From JANQQJ01 sp046290575 (lineage in GTDB: Bacteria > Pseudomonadota > Alphaproteobacteria > SMXS01): 64,000 nt of DNA. The notes beneath the pieces are model-generated. The model was given only the letters and a program-made list of their open reading frames with translations, was not told the origin of the DNA and searched no databases. The stretch lies in NCBI GenBank assembly GCA_046290575.1, contig JBKAGX010000008.1, positions 62,001 to 126,000 of the forward strand, in the 5' to 3' direction. The number at the start of each line of letters is the position of its first letter. Positions within the stretch are counted from its first letter, which is position 1. This document shows, one piece after another, positions 9,810 through 19,627 of the stretch. A program made the position numbers and the translations under genes.

Positions 9810-11106
9810 GGAACAACGGCAGCGGCAATGCTGGAACGGCGCCGTCCCGGGCAAGGTCTAAAATGCTGTCGATCAACGGGACCGGGTCGGCAAGGCCGCC
9901 ATGGCGCATAAGCATATCGGCCTTTTCAATGATCTCGTCGCGGCTCAGGGCAGCCTGCGGATCGCCTTTGGCGAAGGTGCGTCGGGCAGCGACGGGATCG
10001 CCCTCTTTGGGCGTAACGGTGACGGAAGCACCCCAGGTATTCGGATAGGCGTCCTCATAGTATTCGCCGACCGCGACATGAACCTTGTCGGTAAGGCGGG
10101 ATAGTTCTTGGCGCGCGGTCTCACTGAAGGTTTCGAAGGTGACGTTGGGCTCGGTGAGGGCCGCGGCAACGCAATGTTGCAGCGAGAATTTAGCGTCGTA
10201 GTCCGTCTTCGGCGCCGGCCGGTCGCAAATCTTGAGCGCCGCTCCATAGGTCTCAACATCAATTCGTTCGACCGCGTCGGGATCGAATGCCGGCTGTAGA
10301 TCTCCGGCTGCGTCGATGGCCGGGTGCGTATGGCGGCAACTGGGCCATGGTTTTAGAGAGGTCATGTGGGTTTGCCAGGGGCTGTCCGCGCCCTCAAGCA
10401 GGCTTTCGGGGGCGGCGTCTGGACACAGGCTCCGATAGAAACCTTTTTCGCCCTCTAGAATGGTGGCAGGGCCTGTAAAGCCAAACGCGGCCAATTGAGC
10501 TGCCGCCAGCCCAGCTTCGGCAGCACGGCCTGCATGAAGATGCTTGCTCTCTGCCCCGGCGTTCAAAAACTCCCATAGGCCTGACGCCTGAGTACCGGCA
10601 TTGCCGAGCGCGTCCACCTGAGCCTCGCGGGGCAGGCCAAGCAGGCTGGCAACAGCCACAGCCGATCCGAACGGCCCGCAGGTCGCGGTATTGTGCCAGA
10701 CCTCGTAATGCGCAGGACCCACGCTTGCGCCTACACGGCACACGGCTTCAAAGCCTCTGGTGACAGCCTTCAGCAATGCATGGCCCGCGGCGCCCTGCTT
10801 CTGCGCCTGGCTCCATGCCGCCGGTATGACGACGCAGCCGGGATGGGTCACCGACGTGCGGTGCAGGTCGTCCATCTCCAGTGTATGAGCAAAGGCGCCC
10901 AGGAGGAACGCCCGGCGCCCGGCATCACCTCCGGTCGTGCCTGACCAGGCCGCAACCTTTTGCGCAGCTTCAGTGTTTCGCGCGCCGATCGCATTGGCGA
11001 TCAGGTCAAGGGTGAGTAGCGCGGCTGCGTCCAGATCTTTCTGGTCGATGGGTCTGTGTTCGATCAGGTCGACCAGACGGGTGGTGAGGCTGGGCGTGCG
11101 GGCCAC
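9802..11106 (-). CDS. MmgE/PrpD family protein
   Basis: 434 residues from a GTG start at 11106, 2 bp after the bcp stop codon; the longer frame from an ATG at 11172 would run into bcp and adds a Cys/Pro/Arg-rich segment foreign to the family. The protein matches the MmgE/PrpD fold (2-methylcitrate dehydratase type): LLTLDLIANAIGARNTEAA near the N-terminus, HTLEMDDLHRTSVTHPGC and KPWPSCRHTHPAIDAA. The substrate is not determined here; no other methylcitrate-cycle genes are nearby. It sits between bcp and DUF455 in one transcriptional run. Confidence 0.88.
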   Translation of the reverse strand: MARTPSLTTRLVDLIEHRPIDQKDLDAAALLTLDLIANAIGARNTEAAQKVAAWSGTTGGDAGRRAFLLGAFAHTLEMDDLHRTSVTHPGCVVIPAAWSQAQKQGAAGHALLKAVTRGFEAVCRVGASVGPAHYEVWHNTATCGPFGSAVAVASLLGLPREAQVDALGNAGTQASGLWEFLNAGAESKHLHAGRAAEAGLAAAQLAAFGFTGPATILEGEKGFYRSLCPDAAPESLLEGADSPWQTHMTSLKPWPSCRHTHPAIDAAGDLQPAFDPDAVERIDVETYGAALKICDRPAPKTDYDAKFSLQHCVAAALTEPNVTFETFSETARQELSRLTDKVHVAVGEYYEDAYPNTWGASVTVTPKEGDPVAARRTFAKGDPQAALSRDEIIEKADMLMRHGGLADPVPLIDSILDLARDGAVPALPLPLFHA

Positions 11107-11108
11107 TG

Positions 11109-11579
11109 CTAAAGGGCCTTTACCGCCTCGAGGACGGCATCCACATGGCCGGGTACACGAACCTTGCGCCATACTTCGCGGATGACACCCTTGTCATCGA
11201 TCAGAAAGGTCGAGCGCTCAATCCCCATATAGGTCTTGCCGTACATTTTCTTTTCTTTCCAGACGCCGAAGGCCTCTGTCACGGCACCATCTTCGTCCGA
11301 CCCCAAGGCGATGCCCAGATCGTGCTTGGCAATGAACTTCTCATGCTTGGCAACGGTATCGCGTGACACACCGATAATGGTCGCGCCTTCGGCTTCAAAC
11401 GCGGCCTTGTTCTCGGTAAAGGCAATCGCCTCCTTGGTACAACCAGACGTATCGTCCTTCGGGTAAAAATAGAGGACGACCTTCTGCCCCTTGAGGTCCT
11501 TGGAAGAGATGGTATCTCCGCCGTCCCGCTGCATTGAAAAAGCTGGAGCTTTGTCACCTACGCCAGGTTCCGTTGCCAT
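11109..11579 (-). CDS. bcp: Thioredoxin-dependent peroxiredoxin (Bcp/PrxQ type)
   Basis: 156 residues. Reduces hydrogen and organic peroxides in the cytoplasm using thioredoxin. The N-terminal strand pattern GDKAPAFSMQRDG and the active-site segment YFYPKDDTSGCTKEAIAF show the peroxidatic Cys. The second Cys that PrxQ enzymes often carry five residues later is replaced (CTKEAI), so this is a 1-Cys-like variant. 11 bp downstream of glnE and 2 bp upstream of MmgE/PrpD, suggesting one mRNA. Confidence 0.94.
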   Translation of the reverse strand: MATEPGVGDKAPAFSMQRDGGDTISSKDLKGQKVVLYFYPKDDTSGCTKEAIAFTENKAAFEAEGATIIGVSRDTVAKHEKFIAKHDLGIALGSDEDGAVTEAFGVWKEKKMYGKTYMGIERSTFLIDDKGVIREVWRKVRVPGHVDAVLEAVKAL

Positions 11580-11590
11580 GTGAACTCCTG

Positions 11591-14500
11591 TCAGTTGGAA
11601 AGTGCTGAATCGGGTGTAACGATCATCGTCTCGAAGATCTCTGCCACCCGTTGTTGTGTACCCAATACCGCAGCTTCCAGATCAGCGAAACTGTCATATC
11701 CCGACGAACGGGCAAAAGCCCGCCGCAATGCTTTCGATTGATGACGCTCAGGGTCGAAATCACCACCCAGGCATTGCCGTGAAACGCCGCGCACGGCCTC
11801 CAGAACGCCGATCGCGTCGAGCATATCGGATGCCAGTTCACGATCGATCAAGTTCTGGTCACGCAGTCCGGTGATCGCGGTTTCCGTCCGGGGGCTGAAT
11901 ACATCTGGATGATCGTGCCCGTTCTTTAGCTGCAAATATTGCGCCATAAACTCCAGATCCAGCAAGCCGCCGGAGACGTGTTTGACGTTCCAGGGATTGA
12001 CCGTGCCGAATTCCCCAGCCAGCCGTCGCCGCATATCCGCGACGGTTTTGAGCAGGGCATCTGCGTCTCGGGGGCGGCTCAGCACATCGCAGATAACATC
12101 GGCGACTTTTGCCTGAAGGGTTTCTGATCCGGCGACGGGGCGTGCTCTGGTCAGGGCCATATGTTCCCAGGTCCAGGCGTCACGGTCCTGATAGGCCGTA
12201 AAAGCCTCTACGGAAACAGCGACGGGCCCTGCATTGCCCGAGGGCCGTAATCGCATGTCCACCTCATAGAGCCGGCCTTCGCCCGTCAGCGCGGTTAAAC
12301 CGTTGATCAGCCGCTGGGACAACCGTGCGAAATACTGGGGGGCAGGCAGGCGGCGCTCGCCATCGGATTGTGCATCCAGCGACGGTGCGTCGTAGATGAA
12401 AATCATATCGAGGTCAGAGGTGAAACTTGTCTCATGGCCGCCAAAAGATCCCATGCCGACGACGACCAGTCCGCAGTCGGAGATGCGGCCATGGCGACGG
12501 GCGAAGTCTTCCTCTACGGCAGGCAACAGGCCCTGAATAATGGTTTCCGCGGTTCTTGTGTGTGCTTCGGCGGCTTCTTTCGCGTCGATCGACTGCCGAA
12601 GCAGTTGAACACCGATTTGAAACTTGCGCTCATTTGCCCAGCGTCGTGAAAGGTCCATGACGTCCTGGAAATCGCGTGCAGCTGCGAGCGCGCGGTCCAG
12701 ATCATTCTTAAGGGCACGTGCGTCTGGAAAATCTGAAAGAAAATCCGGATCGAGAACCGAATCCAGCAATAGATGGTTCCGCCCCAGGAATTCGGCCAGG
12801 GCGGGCGCCGTTCCCAGTACATTGGCAAGGAGGTCCAGCAGATTGGGGTTGGCCTGGAGCAGGGTCAAAATCTGTACGCCTGACGGCAGATGGCCCAGGA
12901 ATTCGTTGAACCGCGACAGCGCCCGGTCCGGTTCCGCGGTATCCCCAAACGCTTCGAGGATAGTTGGCGTCAACACCCGCAATACGGTCCGTGCCCTCTC
13001 GGTACGAAAGGCGCGGTAGCGGCCTGTTTCCCATGTGCGTAGTGTACTGGCGACGGTCTCCGGGCTTTCGAATCCAAAAGACCCGATTTCCTCATAGAGG
13101 AAGGTCGGATCGGTCTCGGCCGCATAGAGGCGGTTCCACTTGTCCGCAGGTTCAGTGCCGGCGCTGTGCGTGTCGTCAAAAAGCGCATCGTAGAGTTCTT
13201 CGACGCGTCTCAAGTGGGCAAGAAAAACCCGGTCGAACTCTGCCCGATCGTTGAAGCCCATAAATGTTGCGATCGCAGCGATGCCCCGGTCATCTTCGGG
13301 CATAATTTGTGTCTGTTCATCATGAACCATCTGCAGCCGATGTTCGAGCGTGCGCAGAAAACCATATGCCTCCGTCAGATCATGCGCTTCCGACGCCTCG
13401 ATGATGTCTTTGGCGGCAAGGGTGGAAAGCGTGTCCAGCGTCCGGGGGGTCCGTAAATCATCATCGCGTCCGCCGGCAATTAGCTGCTGGGCTTGTGCGA
13501 AGAACTCTATCTCCCGGATGCCGCCGGGGCCCAGTTTCACATCGTGTCCGGCAACGGCAATATCGCCATACTGGTGATGGGCCTTGATCCGGCCTTTCAT
13601 CGCATAGATGTCTTCCAGCGCGGCGTAGTCGAGATGCTTGCGCCAGACAAACCCTCGAATACGCTCCAGAAACGCCTTCCCAGCGTTGAGGTCGCCGGCG
13701 ATCGGGCGCGCCTTGATCATCGCCGCGCGTTCCCAGTTCAATCCCATGCTCTGATAGTAGATTTCCGCAGCATCAACAGAGAGCGCGACGGCCGTGGCCC
13801 CTGCGTCAGGCCGCAACCGTAAATCCGTCCGGAAGACATAGCCATGCTGCGTGCGTTCCTGCAGGACCTTCACCAGATCGCGCGTGATACGGATGAAGCA
13901 GTCCTGTACGTCGCGGCGCCCCGTATACTGGGCGACCTCTGGATCAAACAGGACGATCAGATCGACATCGCTGGAATAATTCAGCTCGCCTGCGCCCAGC
14001 TTGCCCATCGCCAGCACGATATAGCCTGAGGCCCTTGCAATTTCCGGTGTAGCAGGGGCATCTTCCGGGCCCATCCAGGCCAGATCGCCACGCTGCATTC
14101 GGGTGCGGACCAGATGCGCGACCGCGTAATCAATAGCAAGTCCGGCAAACCGACTCAGCGCATCTGTCACCTGCTCCAGCGACCACAGGCCGGCCATATC
14201 TGCCAACGCGGTAAGCAATGCGATCCGCCGTTTGCCAATCCGGAGACTCCGCATCACTTCATCCTGCTTGGCCAGCGTCGGCAGGATATCGCTCAAATCG
14301 TTGAAGATTGCCTCAAGGCAGCGGTCTGGACCCTCGGTCAAAAACTGGCAATACAGGTCCGGCTCCTTAAACAGACTGACACACAGGAACGGGCTGTTGC
14401 CAAAGACAGCGCAAAGCAGCGCCTGCGTGCCCGGCTGCTGCATCAGACGGTCAAGGCCGGCAATGCCCGGCACGACGTCCACGGTCCACTCGCCAAGTTT

Positions 14501-14635
14501 TGCTTCCGCAGCAGATTGATCGAAAGGCCGAGGAATCTTGTCGGAATCAAGTTGGATCGCTAAGTCTTGCATAAGGCGGGGGCTTGTCCTTCGGGATTTC
14601 CCGCTGACACTGGTCGGTCTGATTGCCGTGGTCAA
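11591..14635 (-). CDS. glnE: Bifunctional glutamine synthetase adenylyltransferase/deadenylase
   Basis: 1014 residues. Adds AMP to and removes AMP from glutamine synthetase according to nitrogen status signalled by PII. Two nucleotidyltransferase domains are visible: the N-terminal one with GAGELNYSSDVDLIVLF (about 214-230) and the C-terminal one with GSFGGHETSFTSDLDMIFIY. Each keeps the metal-binding DxD. The predicted start gives a 21-residue basic leader before MQDLAIQLDS; that second ATG at 14572 is a possible alternative start. First gene of the minus-strand run that ends with the bactofilin. Confidence 0.95.
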   Translation of the reverse strand: MTTAIRPTSVSGKSRRTSPRLMQDLAIQLDSDKIPRPFDQSAAEAKLGEWTVDVVPGIAGLDRLMQQPGTQALLCAVFGNSPFLCVSLFKEPDLYCQFLTEGPDRCLEAIFNDLSDILPTLAKQDEVMRSLRIGKRRIALLTALADMAGLWSLEQVTDALSRFAGLAIDYAVAHLVRTRMQRGDLAWMGPEDAPATPEIARASGYIVLAMGKLGAGELNYSSDVDLIVLFDPEVAQYTGRRDVQDCFIRITRDLVKVLQERTQHGYVFRTDLRLRPDAGATAVALSVDAAEIYYQSMGLNWERAAMIKARPIAGDLNAGKAFLERIRGFVWRKHLDYAALEDIYAMKGRIKAHHQYGDIAVAGHDVKLGPGGIREIEFFAQAQQLIAGGRDDDLRTPRTLDTLSTLAAKDIIEASEAHDLTEAYGFLRTLEHRLQMVHDEQTQIMPEDDRGIAAIATFMGFNDRAEFDRVFLAHLRRVEELYDALFDDTHSAGTEPADKWNRLYAAETDPTFLYEEIGSFGFESPETVASTLRTWETGRYRAFRTERARTVLRVLTPTILEAFGDTAEPDRALSRFNEFLGHLPSGVQILTLLQANPNLLDLLANVLGTAPALAEFLGRNHLLLDSVLDPDFLSDFPDARALKNDLDRALAAARDFQDVMDLSRRWANERKFQIGVQLLRQSIDAKEAAEAHTRTAETIIQGLLPAVEEDFARRHGRISDCGLVVVGMGSFGGHETSFTSDLDMIFIYDAPSLDAQSDGERRLPAPQYFARLSQRLINGLTALTGEGRLYEVDMRLRPSGNAGPVAVSVEAFTAYQDRDAWTWEHMALTRARPVAGSETLQAKVADVICDVLSRPRDADALLKTVADMRRRLAGEFGTVNPWNVKHVSGGLLDLEFMAQYLQLKNGHDHPDVFSPRTETAITGLRDQNLIDRELASDMLDAIGVLEAVRGVSRQCLGGDFDPERHQSKALRRAFARSSGYDSFADLEAAVLGTQQRVAEIFETMIVTPDSALSN

Positions 14636-14719
14636 GACGGTGCTGACCGGTAATCATGCCCAGAGAATGAATGGAGAGCTTCGCTGCGTCGGCTCCTAGT
14701 CTGGTCCACAATCGCAATA

Positions 14720-17700
14720 TTGGTTGTCGTCGCCGTTGGCGCGGGCCGTCTTATGGTGGGGCCGGTTCCACTCAACTTTGCAAAGCCGCGTCTGGAAACG
14801 GAACTGAACCGGCGACTGGGCGGTTACGGGATCGAGTTTGAAGAAACTGTCATCGCCTGGCGTGGCTGGCGCCGAGGCCTGGACATTCTGGCGACGGGGG
14901 TCACTTTACGGGATCCACGCGGCCTTGCCGTGGTCGAGTTGCCCGAACTCGCCGTCGGGCTTGATGCCAGCGAGTTGATTCAGGGCCGCATTGCGCCTCA
15001 CCGGATCGGTCTGCTGGCGCCGACGATCCGCCTTTCGCGACAGGCCGATGGCAGCTTTGGCTTTCGCCGTGCGGGTACGGGTACGGGTGGTAATTCCGAA
15101 CAGATGACGCAAGGGCTGGTTGGTGCCTTGTTGACGCCTGCCGACGGCGCGGTTGCAGGGCTTGAACGCGTGGTTGTTGAGGACGCCGTCATCCTGATTG
15201 ATGACCTAGCGCAGCAGCAGGACTGGCGCGTCGACGGCGCGACACTGGAAGCACGGCGGACGGGTGATGGCCTTCGAATTACCCTGGTGGGTGCGCTGAC
15301 CGCCGGTGACGATGTCGTCGCGGTCAATCTGGCAGCGGATTACAGCCGGTTTACCGATCGGGTCACGGCGAATTTGGACGTGACAGGTCTGGTCCCCGCG
15401 ATGTTGGCGCGCCCGGTCGGGCCGCTGACCGGTTTGCGCGGCTGGAATGTCCCGGTCAATGGATCAATCCTGATCAACGCGGACCGGTCCGGCCGTATTG
15501 ACCGGATGGCGCTCGACCTAACCGCGGATCGTGGAACACTGGATCTCGACCTCTGGCCCCGGCCCGCGCAGATCGAGAATGCCGCAGTCGAGGCCGTGCT
15601 GGATAGAAATGCCGGGCGCTTTACGGTTTCGAAACTGTCGGTCGGCCTGGGCGGCGGGATGATCGACGGTACAGCGGTACTGGCGGCCAGTGACCTGGGT
15701 ATTCTCGTCGAGGCGGAAGCAACCGTCGACCGCTTGCCCTTCCGGTCCCTCGCTGCTGTCTGGCCGGAGAATTTGAAGGCGAATACGAGAAGCTGGTTCA
15801 GCCGTAACATCACCGGCGGGCGCATCGTGGACGGGCAAATTACCCTTAAAGATACCCCCCGGACCGGTGGCGACGCCCGGACCGACTTTCGGTTTGCCTT
15901 CGGGTTCCAGGGTCTGGAGCTGCACTACATCCGTCCGATGCCCCCTATGAGCAAGGCTTCGGGGACAGCTGTTTTAACGCCGGACGCGTTTGAAATCCGC
16001 GTTGATGACGGCCAGATCGCCGACCCAGAAACAGGCATGGAGATTGAGCTCGTGTCGGTCCATGGGCTGATGAGCAATCTCGACAAGCCAATAACACATG
16101 AAGCGGACATCAACGTCGTCTTCCGCTCCGGCGCCGAAGATATCATCACGCTGATCGACTATGAGCCTCTGGGGTATGCATCCGATTATGGCGTCGGTCC
16201 CCAAAGCCTGGCCGGCAACGCCCGCGTACAGGGTCAATTCAGGTTCCCACTGATCGATCGGCTGGGTTTCCAGGATGTCGACTTCCGGATCGCCGGGACC
16301 ATCGACCAGTTGCAAATCACCGATGTACCCGACTACGTCCGTGAGCAGCCTGGAACGGTCAGTGTCGTTGTGGAGCGGGAGGGGCTGGAGGCTGCCGGTG
16401 AGTTATTCCTGTGGAACAACCCGGTCAAAGTCACATGGAGCGAGCGCTTTGTTGAGGGTGAAGGCCTGCCGACACGGTTCATAGCCGAGGGGCGCCTGCC
16501 ACCGGTCCGCCTTTATGCGCTGGGCCTTCCGCCGGCGGTTGAGCTTTCTGACTCGATTTTCCTGAAGGCCGTACTTGAGGGGCAGGGCGTCGCCATCTCT
16601 TCCGGAACCGTGAACATCGATTTGACGGGGACGGCCGTCGCATTGCCCGCAATAGATTGGCAAAAGCCAGCCGGGGTGAACGGACGGATCGATGCAAACC
16701 TGACCAGCTTGAATGGACTTTTGCGTCCGACCAACCTGTCGGCCAAAGCCGCCGATCTCGACGCTCAGGGCGATCTATTGTTCGACGGAAACGGCCTGTT
16801 CCAAGGGGCTGAATTCGGCCAATTCAAACTAGGCCAGACGGACCTTGGTTTGCGGGTTTACAGGACTGAATCAGGGCCTATCGACCTGCGCCTGGAAGGC
16901 AGATCCCTTGATGTTCGTCCCTTTCTTGGTGACGACGATACGCAGGATGATCCGCCAGGGACGCTGGACGCATCCATCACGATTGATGTCGGCCAGGCTA
17001 TCGGTGCTGGTGAGCTTGTCATTGGCGATGTGCGCGGCGTGCTTCATCTGGATGCCAGCGAAATCGCAGACGCGCAGTTGACAGGTACTTTCACGTCAGG
17101 AGAACCCCTGATCATTGACTATCACCCTGAGGGCAGCAACCGGTCTCTTGAGGTGCAGACCAGCAACGCTGGCGATCTTCTTGCTGCGCTTGACCTTTAC
17201 GATGGCGCGCGAGGCGGACGGCTTTCCTTGTTGGCAAAGGTCACGGGACCGTTGGACAATCGAACGACCTCCGGCACTTTGGATGTGCGTGACTTCAGCA
17301 TTACCGACGCTCCTGGTCTGGCGCGGCTGTTGACCTTGGGATCTTTGACTGGGATCGTCGATACGCTGTCGGGCGATGGTCTTTCATTCGACAGACTGGA
17401 AGCAGGTTTCCGGCACGTCGCTGGCGATTTAACGATCATCGGCGCCCAAGCCGTTGGGTCGCAACTCGGGATCCGGTTCGACGGCCGCGCGTTTGACGAT
17501 CTTCAACAACTCGACATCCGTGGCACACTGGCACCAGCCTATTCCCTGAATACCGCCCTGAATTTTGTACCGCTGGTGGGATCAGTCCTGTCCGGTGGCA
17601 GTGGTGAGGGGCTGTTCGCCTTCCGCTTTACAGTACGCGGTGCAATTGAGGATCCGGATGTTTCGGTCAATCCCTTGTCCGCGTTGACGCCGGGTATCTT

Positions 17701-17830
17701 GCGCGGCGTGTTCGATATGTTCGATCCGCCGCGTGCGCGGCCTCGACAGCCGCAGCCGCAGGCTGACCCTCAACAGCAAGGGCCCGCCCAGGCGCCAGCC
17801 GGGACGGACCCTGCTTCAGATCAAAACTGA
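14720..17830 (+). CDS. AsmA-like (DUF3971/YhdP-type) envelope protein
   Basis: At least 1036 residues, mostly beta-rich repeats typical of AsmA-like/DUF3971 proteins, a family that includes bridge-like lipid transport proteins such as YhdP. C-terminal AsmA-like segment: GSLTGIVDTLSGDGLSF and LDIRGTLAPAYSLN; the end is Pro/Gln rich. Start problem: the frame is open upstream from 14654 and encodes RRLLVWSTIAILVVVAVG, a clear signal anchor, but no ATG, GTG or TTG occurs before the TTG at 14720, which would cut this helix in half. A CTG at 14684 is the only near-standard option. The true N-terminus is therefore probably upstream. Confidence 0.85.
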   Translation: MVVVAVGAGRLMVGPVPLNFAKPRLETELNRRLGGYGIEFEETVIAWRGWRRGLDILATGVTLRDPRGLAVVELPELAVGLDASELIQGRIAPHRIGLLAPTIRLSRQADGSFGFRRAGTGTGGNSEQMTQGLVGALLTPADGAVAGLERVVVEDAVILIDDLAQQQDWRVDGATLEARRTGDGLRITLVGALTAGDDVVAVNLAADYSRFTDRVTANLDVTGLVPAMLARPVGPLTGLRGWNVPVNGSILINADRSGRIDRMALDLTADRGTLDLDLWPRPAQIENAAVEAVLDRNAGRFTVSKLSVGLGGGMIDGTAVLAASDLGILVEAEATVDRLPFRSLAAVWPENLKANTRSWFSRNITGGRIVDGQITLKDTPRTGGDARTDFRFAFGFQGLELHYIRPMPPMSKASGTAVLTPDAFEIRVDDGQIADPETGMEIELVSVHGLMSNLDKPITHEADINVVFRSGAEDIITLIDYEPLGYASDYGVGPQSLAGNARVQGQFRFPLIDRLGFQDVDFRIAGTIDQLQITDVPDYVREQPGTVSVVVEREGLEAAGELFLWNNPVKVTWSERFVEGEGLPTRFIAEGRLPPVRLYALGLPPAVELSDSIFLKAVLEGQGVAISSGTVNIDLTGTAVALPAIDWQKPAGVNGRIDANLTSLNGLLRPTNLSAKAADLDAQGDLLFDGNGLFQGAEFGQFKLGQTDLGLRVYRTESGPIDLRLEGRSLDVRPFLGDDDTQDDPPGTLDASITIDVGQAIGAGELVIGDVRGVLHLDASEIADAQLTGTFTSGEPLIIDYHPEGSNRSLEVQTSNAGDLLAALDLYDGARGGRLSLLAKVTGPLDNRTTSGTLDVRDFSITDAPGLARLLTLGSLTGIVDTLSGDGLSFDRLEAGFRHVAGDLTIIGAQAVGSQLGIRFDGRAFDDLQQLDIRGTLAPAYSLNTALNFVPLVGSVLSGGSGEGLFAFRFTVRGAIEDPDVSVNPLSALTPGILRGVFDMFDPPRARPRQPQPQADPQQQGPAQAPAGTDPASDQN

Positions 17831-17835
17831 AGTTC

Positions 17836-18273
17836 TTAGTTCTGTTCGGCAGCTGCCTCGGCTGCTTCTGCAGCTTCTTCCGCGGCTTCATCATATTCGA
17901 CAATGCTGTCGATGATGCAGGGGCGGAAATTGCTTTTCGAAAGCACACTGCCGCTCGTCAGGATCGGCACTTCGATCACATCGACTTCGCACAGCTTGCC
18001 AAGGCCCCCGGCGTCATGACGCCAGGATTTGTTCATTTTCAGGCCAGAGCAACGTTGCGCCAAGGTCATTTTGTAGTCCGGGCCGCCGCGCATATAGAGG
18101 ATGATCGTCTGGTTATCGACCACCTTGCTGTTGCGGATGCGCGACACGTCGATGCAGCGCACCAACGGCTCGCTTGCCTGTTCGGCGCCTTCATCCTGGG
18201 CGAGAACGGGCGGTGCATATGACGACAACGCCAGTCCTCCGGCGAGTAGTCCAGTCATCAGCAGTTTGTTCAT
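17836..18273 (-). CDS. Exported DUF6491-like protein
   Basis: 145 residues from MNKLLMTGLL; GGAG six bases before this ATG supports it over the ATG 12 bp upstream. A signal peptide ends near PPVLAQ. The mature part contains RCIDVSRIRNSKVVDNQTI and YMRGGPDYKMTLAQRCSGL, resembling the DUF6491 family (paired Cys, function unknown). The C-terminus is an Ala/Glu run (EEAAEAAEAAAEQ). Convergent with the AsmA-like gene, 5 bp apart. Confidence 0.72.
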   Translation of the reverse strand: MNKLLMTGLLAGGLALSSYAPPVLAQDEGAEQASEPLVRCIDVSRIRNSKVVDNQTIILYMRGGPDYKMTLAQRCSGLKMNKSWRHDAGGLGKLCEVDVIEVPILTSGSVLSKSNFRPCIIDSIVEYDEAAEEAAEAAEAAAEQN

Positions 18274-18315
18274 CTTCTTCTCCATTCTTCTTCTCTAGGC
18301 GTTTCCCTTGGGCTC

Positions 18316-19569
18316 CTAGATCGGCTTGACGATCGCATGACGCTTTTTGCCCGCCGACAGCTTGATCATATCCCCGGACTCAAGGTCATTCAGCGTTACC
18401 ACTGTATCTTCATCCGCTACTTTGTTGTCGTTGACGCGGGCGCCACCACCTTTGATCAGCCGCTTTGCCTCGCCGTTTGAGGCGGTTAACCCCGCCTGCT
18501 TTAGGAGATTGACAAGGGGAACACCCTTTTCAAGCTCTGCGCGAGGAATTTCATGGGTTGGTAGATCGTCGCCAAGCCCACCCTGTTCGAAGGTCTTGCG
18601 TGCGGTTTGCTCCGCTGTTTGGGCGGCGTCATCCCCGTGGGCAAGGCGGGTGGCCTCCGTCGCGAGCCTGATTTTCGCTTCATTGATCTCCTGGCCTTCC
18701 AAACGCCCGAGCTGTTCAATCTCGTCGAGTGGTAGGTCGGTGAAAAGCTTGAAGAAGCGAACGACATCCGCGTCGTCTGTGTTGCGCCAGAATTGCCAAT
18801 AGTCATAGGGCGGCAGCTGATCAGCGTTGAGCCAGACGGCGCCCTGCGCTGTCTTGCCCATCTTCGCGCCCGACGATGTGGTGATCAGCGGTGAGGTGAG
18901 CCCGAAGAATTCGGTCTGTTCAATCCGGCGACCCAGCTCGACACCATTGATGATGTTGCCCCATTGATCAGAGCCACCCATTTGCAGGGTACAGCCGAAT
19001 TGCCGCTTCAATTCCACGAAGTCATAACCCTGCAGGATCATGTAGTTGAATTCCAGGAAGCTCAGCGGCTGTTCGCGGTCGAGCCGCAGCTTGACGCTTT
19101 CGAAGCTCAGCATCCTATTCACTGAGAAATGCCGCCCGATATCCCGCAGAAATTCCAGGTACCCGATCTGCGACCACCAATCGTCGTTGTCGACCATCAC
19201 GGCATCCGTCGGCCCGTCGCCAAATGTCAAAAAGCGCTCAAACACCTGCTGAATGCCCGCTTTGTTGGCGTCGATTGTCTCCTGATCCATTAGTTTTCGG
19301 GCTTCGTCTCGAAAACTTGGATCACCGATCTTGGTGGTCGCCCCGCCCAGCAGCACGATCGGTTTGTGTCCGGCCTGCTGCAGGCGTCGCAGCATCATGA
19401 TCTGCACCAGGCTGCCGATATGCAGGCTGGGTGCCGTGCAGTCAAAACCGATATAGGCCGCAACCGTCCCCGTATTCAGCGCCGTGTCCAGCGCCTCCAT
19501 ATCGGTGCATTGGTGCAAATAGTCCCGCTCGACGATGGTGCGCAGGAACGCTGATGTCGGCTCGCTCAT
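18316..19569 (-). CDS. tyrS: Tyrosyl-tRNA synthetase
   Basis: 417 residues, full length. Charges tRNA-Tyr in the cytoplasm. Class I signatures: HIGS at 50-53 (in APSLHIGSLVQIM) and KMGKT at 236-240 (KMSKS equivalent). The tyrosine-binding segment is NYMILQGYDF. A C-terminal S4 RNA-binding domain begins near residue 350 (SNGEAKRLIKGGGARVNDNK). Divergent from anmK, with 58 bp between the starts. Confidence 0.96.
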   Translation of the reverse strand: MSEPTSAFLRTIVERDYLHQCTDMEALDTALNTGTVAAYIGFDCTAPSLHIGSLVQIMMLRRLQQAGHKPIVLLGGATTKIGDPSFRDEARKLMDQETIDANKAGIQQVFERFLTFGDGPTDAVMVDNDDWWSQIGYLEFLRDIGRHFSVNRMLSFESVKLRLDREQPLSFLEFNYMILQGYDFVELKRQFGCTLQMGGSDQWGNIINGVELGRRIEQTEFFGLTSPLITTSSGAKMGKTAQGAVWLNADQLPPYDYWQFWRNTDDADVVRFFKLFTDLPLDEIEQLGRLEGQEINEAKIRLATEATRLAHGDDAAQTAEQTARKTFEQGGLGDDLPTHEIPRAELEKGVPLVNLLKQAGLTASNGEAKRLIKGGGARVNDNKVADEDTVVTLNDLESGDMIKLSAGKKRHAIVKPI

Positions 19570-19627
19570 ATCTGGCCTTAATGTGCTACGGTTACGGTTG
19601 AAGCGGCGGGTGGTAGCATATCAGCAT

